Shown here: piece after piece, positions 8,777 to 17,777 of the stretch
Position numbering within the stretch: the stretch's first letter is position 1
Layout: each line of letters begins with the position of its first letter
NCBI RefSeq assembly: GCF_001424945.1
Contig: NZ_LMCW01000005.1
Span: 78,657 to 142,656 of the forward strand
Length of the DNA: 64,000 nucleotides
Reading direction: 5' to 3'
Source: Rhizobium sp. Root1203
GTDB taxonomy: Bacteria; Pseudomonadota; Alphaproteobacteria; Rhizobiales; Rhizobiaceae
Position numbers and translations under genes: made by a program
Notes under the pieces: generated by a model
Database searches by the model: none
Seen by the model: only the letters and a program-made list of their open reading frames with translations
What the model was told of the DNA's origin: nothing

Positions 8777-9298
8777 TCAGCGTCTGCGGTAGAGGAAGTA
8801 ACGGCCTTCCTTGATGCCGGGCGGCAACGGCAGCGACTCGAGTTCGGCCCGGTCAAGTGGCAACCCGCTGACGGCGATACCACCCCTCGTCAGCACGCCC
8901 ACCATCAGTTGCGGCAGCCATGTCAGCGTGATCGCATCGATGTCGTCATGGCCCGTGCCTATATCCGCATGGGCAAGGGCGGCGCCGATCCCCAGGAAGG
9001 CCTGTCCCGATTCGCGAATGTCGCCGGTGATCATGTCTTCTGACGGAGGCGTGGAATCCGAATAGGAACGCACCTCGCGGTCGAAAGCGATGATGCGGCG
9101 ATCGGGAAAATGCTCCCGCAGATGGTCGTACGTGCGTCCGTTGCCGAGGCCGAACTCCATCACCGGACCTTCAGTCCCGTCAACAAGGGCGACAATTTCA
9201 TTGAGGATATCACGCTGGGCCGTCAAACGGCGAATGAAGCTGTCGAGGCGGCTCATTTCTGACTTTGTCCATTCATCTATTATTCGAAGGCGATGCAA
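8777..9298 (-). CDS. Small class I SAM-dependent methyltransferase
   Basis: A 173-residue protein with a Rossmann-type SAM motif, VMEFGLGNGRTYDHL, near residue 45, and a following acidic loop IAFDREV. The start at 9298 is preceded by a GAAGG sequence about 8 nt upstream; an internal ATG at 9256 is a possible alternative. It is shorter than most class I methyltransferases and the C-terminal part keeps a beta-strand pattern, so it looks complete. The function and substrate are unknown. It converges on the FkbM gene with the two stop codons touching (8774-8779). Confidence 0.8.
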   Translation of the reverse strand: MHRLRIIDEWTKSEMSRLDSFIRRLTAQRDILNEIVALVDGTEGPVMEFGLGNGRTYDHLREHFPDRRIIAFDREVRSYSDSTPPSEDMITGDIRESGQAFLGIGAALAHADIGTGHDDIDAITLTWLPQLMVGVLTRGGIAVSGLPLDRAELESLPLPPGIKEGRYFLYRRR

Positions 9299-9422
9299 TC
9301 GAGTCAGCCTTCTCGAATTCAGTTCGTCTCACTCTCGGCAGGCCCGCGGCCACTCGGGTAGCGCACAGAAGCACGCGACAGAGCTAGCGAGAAACGGCCA
9401 GTGACGCAAGCTCGGCATCTGC

Positions 9423-9450
9423 AACCCTGCGATGACGCGGCTGCAGGGTT
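9423..9450. promoter_or_regulatory. Inverted repeat upstream of the DUF3095 gene
   Basis: Perfect 8-bp arms AACCCTGC (9423-9430) and GCAGGGTT (9443-9450), separated by 12 nt, lie about 90 bp before the DUF3095 start in the region between two divergent genes. No T-run follows, so a protein-binding site is likelier than a terminator. No regulator can be assigned. Confidence 0.4.
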
Positions 9451-9538
9451 AACGCGTGGCCATGAAGCCCCCAAAACGGGGTCCCGTGCCGTAAAATGGC
9501 GTTGCGATGGCAACACGGGTCTGTTCTAAGTTTTAGCC

Positions 9539-10711
9539 ATGAACGATGTTTCAAATGACTCATTTTTTGCCCATGTGCCGGTCTTCGACCAATTCGAAGG
9601 CGTGGCGGACACCGGCAACTATCGCCCACTGCCGGACGATTGGGTTTTGGCGCTCGCCGATATCGTCGGTTCGACACAGGCAATCATGGACGGCCGCTAC
9701 AAGGACGTGAACATGGCGGGCGTCAGCGTCATTTCCGCGGTACTGAACGCCGTTGGCAAGGGAGACTATCCCTTCGTCTTCGGCGGGGACGGCGGATTGG
9801 TCGCCTTGCCCAGCACACTGGAGAAGACCGCGCGCGAAGCGCTGGCCGCAGCGCAGTGTTGGGTCGATGAGGATTTGAAGCTCAACCTTCGCATATCCGT
9901 CGTCCCGATCGCCGACATTCGCAGAGCGGGTTTCGACGTCCGCGTGGCGCGCTATCAGGCAAGCCCGTTCGTCACCTATGCTATGTTCGCCGGCGGCGGC
10001 AATACCTGGGCGGAACAACAGATGAAGGCTGGCCGATACGGCGTCGAACCCGCGCCTGAGGGCACGAGACCCGATCTGACCGGCCTCTCCTGCCGCTGGA
10101 ATTCGATCGAAGCACGCAACGGCGAGATCGTCTCGATCATCGCCGTTCCGGGCGATGGTGGCACAAGCCCCGAGTTTCGCCAGCTTGTGGCGCAAGTCGT
10201 AGCCATTTCCGCAGAGCAGACCCGGGACGGCCACCCCGTACCGGCCGATGGCCCCTCGCTCCGCTTTTCCATGGCGGGGATCAATCGCGAGGCACGCGCG
10301 ACGGCACCGGCCGGGCGACACTTCCGTCAACGGCTATGGATCATGTTTCAGATCGGCCTCACCGTCTTTCTGCACCGCTTCGGTCTGAAGCTCGGCGCGT
10401 TCGACGCCCGGCGCTACCGTCAGGATGTTTCGGGAAACTCGGATTTCCGCAAGTTCGACGACGGGCTGAAGATGACCGTCGACGTCGATTCCGATCATCT
10501 AAGCCGGATTCAGGTGCTGCTGGAAAGGGCCAAGGAGAACGGCATCGCCCGCTATGGCCTGCATCGCCAGTCATCGGCGCTGATGACATGCTTCGTGCCA
10601 ACGCCCTTGTCGCGTGACCACATGCATTTCATCGACGGCGCAAGCGGCGGTTATGCCGTCGCCGCCAGCCAGATCAGCGGCAAGACACCCCCGGTCGGCG
10701 TCATGCCTTGA
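9539..10711 (+). CDS. DUF3095 family protein (degenerate class III cyclase-like)
   Basis: A 390-residue protein of the DUF3095 family, which resembles class III nucleotide cyclases. The two metal aspartates seem kept: D41 in ALADIVGST and D84 in VFGGDGG. The adenine-selecting lysine is absent (the preceding residues are DYPFVF). In the C-terminal half, AGGGNTWAEQQ keeps the Asn (N155) of the VNxxxR motif, but the Arg position is Glu. A catalytic role with another substrate or a binding-only role are both possible; no enzymatic function is established that I know of. Its stop overlaps the convergent dehydrogenase by 11 bp. Residues 200-390 are a family-specific region of unknown fold. Confidence 0.85.
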   Translation: MNDVSNDSFFAHVPVFDQFEGVADTGNYRPLPDDWVLALADIVGSTQAIMDGRYKDVNMAGVSVISAVLNAVGKGDYPFVFGGDGGLVALPSTLEKTAREALAAAQCWVDEDLKLNLRISVVPIADIRRAGFDVRVARYQASPFVTYAMFAGGGNTWAEQQMKAGRYGVEPAPEGTRPDLTGLSCRWNSIEARNGEIVSIIAVPGDGGTSPEFRQLVAQVVAISAEQTRDGHPVPADGPSLRFSMAGINREARATAPAGRHFRQRLWIMFQIGLTVFLHRFGLKLGAFDARRYRQDVSGNSDFRKFDDGLKMTVDVDSDHLSRIQVLLERAKENGIARYGLHRQSSALMTCFVPTPLSRDHMHFIDGASGGYAVAASQISGKTPPVGVMP

Positions 10712-12041
10712 GGATATGATCCGCCGCCAGGTTTAGGCGGGCGAAGACGTTGCGGGTATCGACGATCAGCAACGCGCTTTTGGCAAGCAGGGCATAGTCG
10801 ATCTGATCGTGATCGGTTGCTATCAGCACCACATCATAGCCGGCCAGCTGCTCGGCGGTCAAGGCAATGGAGCGGCGACCTTTCAGCGCCTGATACTCGC
10901 GCGTCGATGGTATTTCGGCAACGTGGGGGTCGTGATAATCGGCCTTGCCACCGCGTTCCTCGATGATTTCGATCAGGCGGAGCGACGGGCTTTCGCGAAT
11001 GTCGGCGACGTTCTTTTTATAGGCAAGGCCGATCACCAGAACGCGCGAGCGGCTGAGCGCCTTGCCTGCGCGGATGTCGAGCGCCTCGGCAAGCTTGCCG
11101 ACAACGTAGCGCGGCATGGCTGAATTGATTTCCCCCGCGAGCTCGATGAAACGCGTCGGCAGTTCGTATTCGCGTGATTTCCATGTGAGATAAAATGGGT
11201 CGATCGGAATGCAGTGCCCGCCAAGGCCCGGCCCGGGATAGAACGGCATGTACCCAAAGGGCTTGGTCTTTGCCGCATCGATCACCTCCCAGACGTCGAT
11301 CCCCATCGCGGCGTAAACCGTCTTCAATTCGTTGACGAGCGCGATGTTGACCGAACGGAAGATGTTCTCGGTCAGCTTGACCGCCTCAGCCGTCGCATTG
11401 GAGGAGACCGGAACCACGGTTTTCACCGCGGCACCATAGAAGCATTTCATCAGCTCCAGAGCGTCCACTCCGTCGCCGGCTACGACCTTCGGGATTGTCG
11501 CTGTGTGGTAGTGCTGATTGCCGGGGTCCTCCCGCTCCGGCGAGAACCCGACGAAGAAGTCCACGCCTGACACCAGGCCGGTCTTTTCCAGGATGACCTT
11601 GACGATGTCGTCAGTCGTGCCGGGATAGGTGGTCGATTCCAGCACCACCAGCTGGCCGGTCCGTAAATGCTTCGCGATCGAATGCGATGTGGCCTCGACG
11701 AAGGACAGGTCGGGGTCACGATGCTTGGTCAGTGGTGTCGGCACGCAGATCACGATGACATCGCAAGCCGAGAGAGCCGCGAATTCGGTCGTAGCGGAAA
11801 ACCTCCCTGCTTCGATTTCGATCGAGAGGTCTCTGCCCGTCACGGCATCGATGTAGGAGCGACTTGCTTCGAGTGAAACGATCTTCTTCGGATCAATGTC
11901 GAAGCCGGTCACGGCAAAGCCGCTCCGCGCGATCGCGATCGCCAGCGGCAAGCCGACATAACCGAGACCGATGATACCGGCACGCGCAGTGCGGGTTTCG
12001 ATCTTGTTCAAGAGAGCGTCGAAGATTGTGGAACTGGCCAA
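10701..12041 (-). CDS. Nucleotide-sugar 6-dehydrogenase (UDP-GlcNAc/UDP-Glc dehydrogenase family)
   Basis: A 446-residue NAD-dependent UDP-sugar dehydrogenase. The N-terminal Rossmann domain has GLGYVGLPLA at residues 25-34. The central domain carries the catalytic cysteine C277 in GPGLGGHCIPIDP, and the third domain (from about residue 320) has the second Rossmann fold. Overall features fit the WbpA/WbpO/TviB group, which oxidises UDP-GlcNAc or UDP-GalNAc, better than the Ugd group acting on UDP-Glc, but this cannot be decided without alignment. The product, a UDP-uronic acid, would feed an acidic polysaccharide. It is divergent from the cyclase at 12458 and overlaps DUF3095 at its 3' end. 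Confidence 0.92.
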   Translation of the reverse strand: MASSTIFDALLNKIETRTARAGIIGLGYVGLPLAIAIARSGFAVTGFDIDPKKIVSLEASRSYIDAVTGRDLSIEIEAGRFSATTEFAALSACDVIVICVPTPLTKHRDPDLSFVEATSHSIAKHLRTGQLVVLESTTYPGTTDDIVKVILEKTGLVSGVDFFVGFSPEREDPGNQHYHTATIPKVVAGDGVDALELMKCFYGAAVKTVVPVSSNATAEAVKLTENIFRSVNIALVNELKTVYAAMGIDVWEVIDAAKTKPFGYMPFYPGPGLGGHCIPIDPFYLTWKSREYELPTRFIELAGEINSAMPRYVVGKLAEALDIRAGKALSRSRVLVIGLAYKKNVADIRESPSLRLIEIIEERGGKADYHDPHVAEIPSTREYQALKGRRSIALTAEQLAGYDVVLIATDHDQIDYALLAKSALLIVDTRNVFARLNLAADHILKA

Positions 12042-12457
12042 GGTGGGTCTCGTCTGAAGTCCGAATGAGGTCTCTGATCTAATGCAAGATCATGGCGAAT
12101 GAAACCCGCTCAGCGGCTATATGACGCCCGACGCGAAACCCACCGCTCTCCCGCGGGCTGCGTGCCGCCGAAAAACAACCCTTACAGGTGTTGCGGAAAT
12201 GACCCGGCTCCCCGCAGAGATCTCCATGCAGCACCTAAAAATGTTCTGTGCCCATTGCCTGCCTGGTTCGGGGTGCCTATCTAGATCGGGTAACGAACCA
12301 CAGAAAGGACCGCCTGTCCAACCCACGATATCAGGGGTTTGACAGGTGCCGCTGCTGGGTCACCGGCAGATTGTTGACACAATAATATCACACGTCCATC
12401 CTGAATTTTCGGCCTGCGCTCATCCGTGCTGCAGGTGGTTTTCCCGACGTTTCGTGG
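12042..12457. other. Divergent promoter region between the nucleotide-sugar dehydrogenase and second cyclase
   Basis: About 415 bp with no supportable gene. It holds a long inverted repeat (12313-12346) listed separately and a TTGACA at 12374-12379 that could be a -35 element for the cyclase, although the matching -10 hexamer is weak. Confidence 0.45.
12313..12346. promoter_or_regulatory. Long imperfect inverted repeat upstream of the second cyclase gene
   Basis: Arms of 12 bp, CCTGTCCAACCC (12313-12324) and GGGTTTGACAGG (12335-12346), match at 11 of 12 positions and flank a 10-nt centre. There is no T-tract after it. It lies 112 bp before the first ATG of the cyclase gene. An operator for a dimeric regulator or a leader-RNA hairpin are both possible. 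Confidence 0.45.
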
Positions 12458-13831
12458 ATGGCGTGCCTTATGAGGATACTACCAGGAATGGGCGTGATCG
12501 ACTCCCGGGTCTCATCGATTTTGTTGGACCGGGTCGCGGAATGGCTGACGAACTCTTCGCTGGCCGGCGACGACCTTGAGAATATCGTTCGCGGGTTCTG
12601 CGAACGAATTGCTGCGGCTGGCCTTCCGATTGCTCGTGTGCATCTGACCTTTTCAATGCTGCATCCGCTTTACGATGCGCTGAGCTTTACCTGGCGGCGC
12701 GCAAGCGGCGTCACTATCGAAGGTTATCGTCACGCGGCGGGCCAGAAACCCGACCGCTTTATTCAAAGCCCCTATTACTATCTGCTGGACAACAACCTGC
12801 AGCACCTGCGCCGCCGCATTCCCATCGACGGCCAGCCCGAATTCCCGGTGTTTGCCGACTTGCGAGACGAACGGATTACCGACTACCTCGCCTTCGTGCA
12901 GCCCTTCGGCGACGGATCGGTTCAAGGCATGATGGGATCGTGGTCGACCGACAGTCACTCGGGCTTTTCCGATGACATGATCGATGCGCTGCTGCGCATG
13001 CAGAACCATCTCGCGGTTGCGGCCAAGATGGCGGTTTTGGGCAAATTGGCCAACAACATGCTGACGACCTATCTCGGCGGCGATGCCGGCAAGCGGGTGC
13101 TGAACGGCCAGATCCGCCGCGGCGATGGCGAAACGATCCGTGCTGCCCTTGTCATGGGCGACATGCGCCAGTCGACTATGTATGCCGAAAAGGAAGGCAG
13201 ACAGAACTACATCGACACATTGAACCAGTTCTTCGATGCGATCGCAGCACCGTTCAATCGCAACGGTGGCGAGATTCTGAGCTTCATCGGGGATGGGTTT
13301 CTTGCCGTCTATCCCTGCGGCCGTCACAAGGACCCCTCAAAAATTGCCTGTCAGGCGGCGCTGTCGGCGGTCCATCAGGCTCAGGCGCGGGTTGCCGAAC
13401 TCAACACGACGCGGCAGGAAAGCGGTCTCGGCAAGATCTCCTACGGGATCGGCTTGCATGTCGGCAACGTCATGTTCGGCAATGTCGGCCTCAAGGACAG
13501 GCTGACGTTTTCTGCATTTGGCTCGGCGGTCAATGAAGTCCAGCGTCTGCAGGCGCTGACGAAGAAGTACTCCCGCGAGGTTGTCGCAAGCCAGGCCTTT
13601 GCCGGCTACTGCGGCGGCGAGTGGACGACGCTGGGTGAAGAGAAGCTGCGCGGCGTCCGCCAGAAGATCACGGTATTGCAGCCGCGTGCGCCTGCCCCGG
13701 CGCTTCATGTCGAAGAGAGCTTCCGCGAGGTGCCGGAGGCAGCACTTTCGGAAGCAGAGCAGGTAATCCTGCTTCATCGCGATGCACGCAATCAGGCCAA
13801 GGCACCCGCGGTCGAGAAGTTTATTCAATAG
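12458..13831 (+). CDS. Class III nucleotide cyclase with non-canonical substrate residues
   Basis: A 457-residue soluble protein; the start is uncertain (ATGs at 12458, 12470 and 12488). Residues 25-205 form an N-terminal sensor-like domain without a clear name, and residues 228-420 are a cyclase homology domain. Metal aspartates are D235 (GDMRQST) and D279 (FIGDG), and N359 and R363 (VNEVQRL) are kept. The two purine-selecting positions are unusual: S275 where adenylate cyclases have Lys, and S352 where they have Asp or Thr. The fold and catalytic set are therefore intact, but ATP specificity cannot be assumed. No membrane segment is seen. A strong GC hairpin directly follows the stop. Confidence 0.88.
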   Translation: MACLMRILPGMGVIDSRVSSILLDRVAEWLTNSSLAGDDLENIVRGFCERIAAAGLPIARVHLTFSMLHPLYDALSFTWRRASGVTIEGYRHAAGQKPDRFIQSPYYYLLDNNLQHLRRRIPIDGQPEFPVFADLRDERITDYLAFVQPFGDGSVQGMMGSWSTDSHSGFSDDMIDALLRMQNHLAVAAKMAVLGKLANNMLTTYLGGDAGKRVLNGQIRRGDGETIRAALVMGDMRQSTMYAEKEGRQNYIDTLNQFFDAIAAPFNRNGGEILSFIGDGFLAVYPCGRHKDPSKIACQAALSAVHQAQARVAELNTTRQESGLGKISYGIGLHVGNVMFGNVGLKDRLTFSAFGSAVNEVQRLQALTKKYSREVVASQAFAGYCGGEWTTLGEEKLRGVRQKITVLQPRAPAPALHVEESFREVPEAALSEAEQVILLHRDARNQAKAPAVEKFIQ

Positions 13832-13833
13832 CC

Positions 13834-13859
13834 GATCCGGCCGCCAGAGCGGCCGGATC
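13834..13859 (+). terminator. Strong stem-loop after the second cyclase gene
   Basis: A perfect 11-bp stem GATCCGGCCGC / GCGGCCGGATC with loop CAGA begins 3 nt after the stop codon. No U-tract follows, so it may end transcription in a factor-assisted way or protect the 3' end. It separates the cyclase from the transporter operon. Confidence 0.6.
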
Positions 13860-13980
13860 CCATTCCACCAAGGGATTAAGCCTCCCGGTTTTCGCACGTC
13901 CGTCATCAACTGGACACCCTCATTGCGGTACGCTAGTGTGCCGCAACGGGAACGAAGAAAAACTGGGGAATTTCATTGGT

Positions 13981-15873
13981 ATGGCGTCCGCCTCCGATCT
14001 GCTGCGCATCGAGAATCTCGACGTTTCCTTCTCGGTTTTCGGCGACAGCCTACGCGTCGTAAAAAACGCAAACCTGCGTATTTTGCCCGGCAAAGTCACA
14101 GCGCTTGTCGGGGAATCCGGTTCGGGTAAATCGGTCATCAGTCAGAGCATCATGGGAATTCTGCCGAATCCGGCGCAGGCCCAGGGTCGCATTCTGTTCA
14201 CCGACCCCCTCGACGGCAAAACCACAGATATTCTTCAGTATTCACGTGACAGCGCGGAGATGCGGGATCTGCGCGGCCGCCGCATGGCGACGATCTTCCA
14301 GGAGCCGATGACCTCGCTGTCACCACTGCACACGGTCGGCAATCAGATCAGCGAAGCGCTGCTGATCCACACCGAGGCTGACAAGAAGGAAGCCCGCGAA
14401 AAGACAGAGGAGACGCTCGGCCTTGTCGGCTTTGCCGATCCAAAGCGCACCTTCGACATGTACCCATTCGAACTCTCGGGCGGCATGCGCCAGCGCGCGA
14501 TGATCGCGATGGCGCTCATCTGCAATCCGGCGCTGCTGATCGCCGACGAGCCGACGACGGCGCTGGACGTGACCATTCAGGCGCAGATTCTCGAACTGCT
14601 GCGTGATCTTCAGCACAAGCTCGGCATGGCGATGCTGCTGATCACACACGACCTCGGCGTCGTGGCCAACATGGCTGACGAAGTCGTGGTGATCTACCAC
14701 GGCGAGATCATGGAGGCCGGCCCGGTCAAATCCATCTTCCGCAATCCCCAGCACCCCTATCTCAAGGGGCTGATGGCCGCGGTGCCGCATTTCGACATGA
14801 AGCCCGGCGAGCGGCTGAAGGCTATGCGCGATGTGCCGGTCAACCTCGAATCGATGATTGGCAAGAAAAAAATCGAGGTCGAGGGACCGAAAATCCTGTT
14901 GTCCGTCAACAACCTGACCAAGACTTTCAAGACCCGCAATCGCGGCCTGCTGGGCACACGGGAGACGATCGGGTTTCGCGCGGTCGATGACGTGAGCTTC
15001 GACATTCAGCGCGGCGAGTGTCTCGGACTGGTCGGGGAGTCCGGCTGCGGCAAGACGACAGTCAGCAAAATCCTGATGCGGGCAATCACGCCGGACAGTG
15101 GCTCGGTGACGTTCAACGACGGCACGGACGTCGTCGACGTCCTGTCCGTCAGCGGCGACGAGTTGCAGGATCTTCGGACCAAAATCCAGATGGTGTTCCA
15201 GGATCCGGTATCCTCGCTTTCCCCACGAATGACGGTCCGGAACATTCTGAGCGAACCTCTGGAAATCCACGATCGTGGCAATAGTGCCGATCGCAGCCGC
15301 AAGGTGGAAGCGCTCATGGGGGCAATTGGGCTCGACCGCCGATATCTGAGCCGCTACCCGCACAGTTTTTCCGGCGGTCAGCGTCAACGTATCGGCATCG
15401 CGCGTGCGTTGGCGCTTGGGCCCAAGCTCGTTATCCTCGATGAGCCGGTGTCGGCGCTCGATGTGTCTGTCCAGGCTCAGATCCTCAACCTTCTCAAGGA
15501 TTTGCAGAAGGAATTGGGACTGACCTACCTGTTTATCTCGCACAATCTCGCGGTCGTCGACTACATGGCGGATCGGATAGCGGTGATGTGCAAGGGACGC
15601 ATTGTCGAAATAGCACCCCGAGAGGTCATCCTGCGCGATCCGGTTCATCCCTACACAAAGTCGTTGCTTGCGGCCGTCCCCTTCCCTGATCTCGATCGCC
15701 CCCTCGATTTCGAAGCACTGCGCAAGAACGGTGCTGCCGACAAGCAGAATTGGGGCATAACGTTCACCGCCGAACACGACGATGCATCCGAGCTTGCCTA
15801 CGCCGATCTCGGCAACGGCCATTTCGTTCGCGCCCGCAAGGGCGCCGACGTGACGGAGCTCCGTTCATGGTAA
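13981..15873 (+). CDS. Fused double ATP-binding protein of an Opp/Yej-type ABC importer
   Basis: A 630-residue protein with two complete ATPase domains in tandem, as in YejF-like and other fused OppDF proteins. Domain 1 has GESGSGKS, LSGGMRQRAM and Walker B ALLIADEPTTALD. Domain 2 has GESGCGKTT, FSGGQRQRIG and LVILDEPVSALD. Both carry the oligopeptide-family C-terminal extension (HPYLKGL, HPYTKSLL). I chose the ATG at 13981 (MASASDLLRIENL); the frame is open to 13936. It heads an operon with SBP and two permeases whose starts overlap or nearly touch. Substrates of this class include peptides, but also oligosaccharides or opines. Confidence 0.93.
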   Translation: MASASDLLRIENLDVSFSVFGDSLRVVKNANLRILPGKVTALVGESGSGKSVISQSIMGILPNPAQAQGRILFTDPLDGKTTDILQYSRDSAEMRDLRGRRMATIFQEPMTSLSPLHTVGNQISEALLIHTEADKKEAREKTEETLGLVGFADPKRTFDMYPFELSGGMRQRAMIAMALICNPALLIADEPTTALDVTIQAQILELLRDLQHKLGMAMLLITHDLGVVANMADEVVVIYHGEIMEAGPVKSIFRNPQHPYLKGLMAAVPHFDMKPGERLKAMRDVPVNLESMIGKKKIEVEGPKILLSVNNLTKTFKTRNRGLLGTRETIGFRAVDDVSFDIQRGECLGLVGESGCGKTTVSKILMRAITPDSGSVTFNDGTDVVDVLSVSGDELQDLRTKIQMVFQDPVSSLSPRMTVRNILSEPLEIHDRGNSADRSRKVEALMGAIGLDRRYLSRYPHSFSGGQRQRIGIARALALGPKLVILDEPVSALDVSVQAQILNLLKDLQKELGLTYLFISHNLAVVDYMADRIAVMCKGRIVEIAPREVILRDPVHPYTKSLLAAVPFPDLDRPLDFEALRKNGAADKQNWGITFTAEHDDASELAYADLGNGHFVRARKGADVTELRSW

Positions 15874-17774
15874 CGCGGCGGCGCTTTCTCGGAGGTATGG
15901 TCGGAGCCGCAATCGCGCCGTCGGTCGTCAAGGCGGCGGACCGCGATATCGAACCGGATTTCCTGCGTGACCTTTTGCGTGCCGGCCGCATTCCCTCGAT
16001 GGTGGATCGTCTGCCGACGCACCCGCGGATCATCAACATGAAAAACGCCGGGCTCCAGCCGGGAACCTACGGCGGAACCGTACGCACGCTCATCGGCAGC
16101 GCAAAAGACATCCGCTACATGACCGTCTACGGCTATTCGCGGCTCGTCGGCTACGACACGAAGCTGCAGCTCCAGCCCGATATCCTGATGGGCTTTACGT
16201 CCGAGAAGGATTCCGTTTTCACGTTCCATCTGCGTGAAGGCCATCGCTGGTCGGACGGTACGCCGTTTACGGTCGACGATTTTCGGTATTGGTGGGAAGA
16301 CGTAATCCTCAACAAGGAGCTCACACCGGGCGGCGGGGCGCTTGAGCTCCGGCCTCACGGGGATTTGCCGCGTTTCGAAGTGCTCGATCCGCTGACGGTG
16401 CGATATACCTGGGATCGGCCCAATCCGAACTTCATGCCAGCCCTGGCGGGGCCCTTGCCGCTGATGATTTTCGGCCCCGGCCACTATTTGAAGCAGTTCC
16501 ACAAGAAATATCAGGACGACTTTCGGATGTCCGCCCTGATGAAGCAAAACCGGGTCAAGAAGTGGGCCGACCTGCACATCAAAATGTCGCGCGCGTCGCG
16601 TCCGGAAAACCCGGACCTTCCGACACTTGATCCGTGGTTCAACACGACACCGCCGCCAGCCGAGCAATTCGTTTTCGTGCGCAACCCGTTTTTTCATCGC
16701 ATCGACGAAAACGGGGTCCAGCTCCCCTATGTCGACCGTTTCATTCTCAACGTCAGCTCGTCGTCGATCATTGCGGCCAAGGCCGGCGCCGGCGAGTCCG
16801 ATCTGCAGGCGACGGGAATCGACTTCAACGACTACACCTTCCTGAAGGATGCCGAGAATCGGTTTCCGGTGAACGTCAGTCTCTGGCGGCAGGTGCGTGG
16901 CTCGCGCGTGGCGCTGCTGCCGAACCTCAACTGTGCCGACGATGTCTGGCGCGGGCTCTTCCACGAGACGCGGTTCCGCCGGGCGTTGTCGCTGGCCATC
17001 GACCGGCACGAGATCAACATGGTCGCCTTCTACGGCCTCGGCAAGGCGAGCGCCGACACCGTGCTGCCGGAAAGTCCGCTCTTTCGGTCGGAGTATGCAG
17101 ACGCATTCATTGCGCATGATCCCGATCAGGCAAACAAGCTGCTCGACGAGTTGGGGCTGGGCAATCGCGACAGCGAGGGCATCCGCCTGCTGCCGGATGG
17201 CCGGCGCGCTGAGATCACGGTAGAAACGCCAGGCGAAAGCAATCTCGATACAGACGTGCTGGAGCTCGTGCGCGATCACTGGCGCGAGGTCGGCCTTGCC
17301 CTCTATACCCGCACGTCGCAACGCGACGTCTTCCACAACCGGGCGATGAGCGGAACGATCATGATGTCCATCTGGTTCGGGATCGAAAACGGAGTCGCCA
17401 CCGCCGACATGTCCCCGCGACAGCTCGCGCCGACGCTCGACGACCAATTGCAGTGGCCACTCTGGGGCATGTACTATCTTTCCGCCGGACAGGCAGGCCG
17501 CGCACCTGACTTGCCGGAGGCAAAGCAGTTGGTCGATCTGCTCAACCAGTGGGGCGAAACCGCGCGGTTCGAGGAGCGGGAGGCAATCTGGCACCAGATG
17601 CTGTCGCTCTACACGCAACAGGTCTTCTCGATCGGGCTCATCAACAGCACGCTGCAGCCGATCCTGAAGTCGGCCAAGCTGCAGAATGTACCGGCGCGCG
17701 GGCTCTACGGCTTTGACCCGACTTCCTATCTCGGCATCTACATGCCGGATTCCTTCTGGTTCAAGGAGGTCTGA
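15867..17774 (+). CDS. ABC transporter substrate-binding protein, family 5, with Tat-type signal
   Basis: A 635-residue periplasmic binding protein of the peptide/nickel/oligosaccharide family (SBP_bac_5). The N-terminus reads MVTRRRFLGGMVGAAIAPSVVKA, a twin-arginine signal with an Ala-x-Ala-like cleavage site, so export in folded form is likely. Family landmarks include WSDGTPFTVDDFRYWWED and the later RRALSLAIDRHEIN. The length is above the 520-560 residues of DppA/OppA and closer to YejA-type and oligosaccharide-binding members. The ATG lies inside the last codons of the ATPase gene (7-bp overlap). It defines the substrate of this importer, which cannot be named from sequence. Confidence 0.92.
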   Translation: MVTRRRFLGGMVGAAIAPSVVKAADRDIEPDFLRDLLRAGRIPSMVDRLPTHPRIINMKNAGLQPGTYGGTVRTLIGSAKDIRYMTVYGYSRLVGYDTKLQLQPDILMGFTSEKDSVFTFHLREGHRWSDGTPFTVDDFRYWWEDVILNKELTPGGGALELRPHGDLPRFEVLDPLTVRYTWDRPNPNFMPALAGPLPLMIFGPGHYLKQFHKKYQDDFRMSALMKQNRVKKWADLHIKMSRASRPENPDLPTLDPWFNTTPPPAEQFVFVRNPFFHRIDENGVQLPYVDRFILNVSSSSIIAAKAGAGESDLQATGIDFNDYTFLKDAENRFPVNVSLWRQVRGSRVALLPNLNCADDVWRGLFHETRFRRALSLAIDRHEINMVAFYGLGKASADTVLPESPLFRSEYADAFIAHDPDQANKLLDELGLGNRDSEGIRLLPDGRRAEITVETPGESNLDTDVLELVRDHWREVGLALYTRTSQRDVFHNRAMSGTIMMSIWFGIENGVATADMSPRQLAPTLDDQLQWPLWGMYYLSAGQAGRAPDLPEAKQLVDLLNQWGETARFEEREAIWHQMLSLYTQQVFSIGLINSTLQPILKSAKLQNVPARGLYGFDPTSYLGIYMPDSFWFKEV

Positions 17775-17777
17775 GCG

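Noticed and set aside
14320..15822. Open frame of 500 codons on the minus strand
   Set aside because: Antisense to the fused ATPase gene, whose Walker and signature motifs are clear; no motif in the antisense frame.
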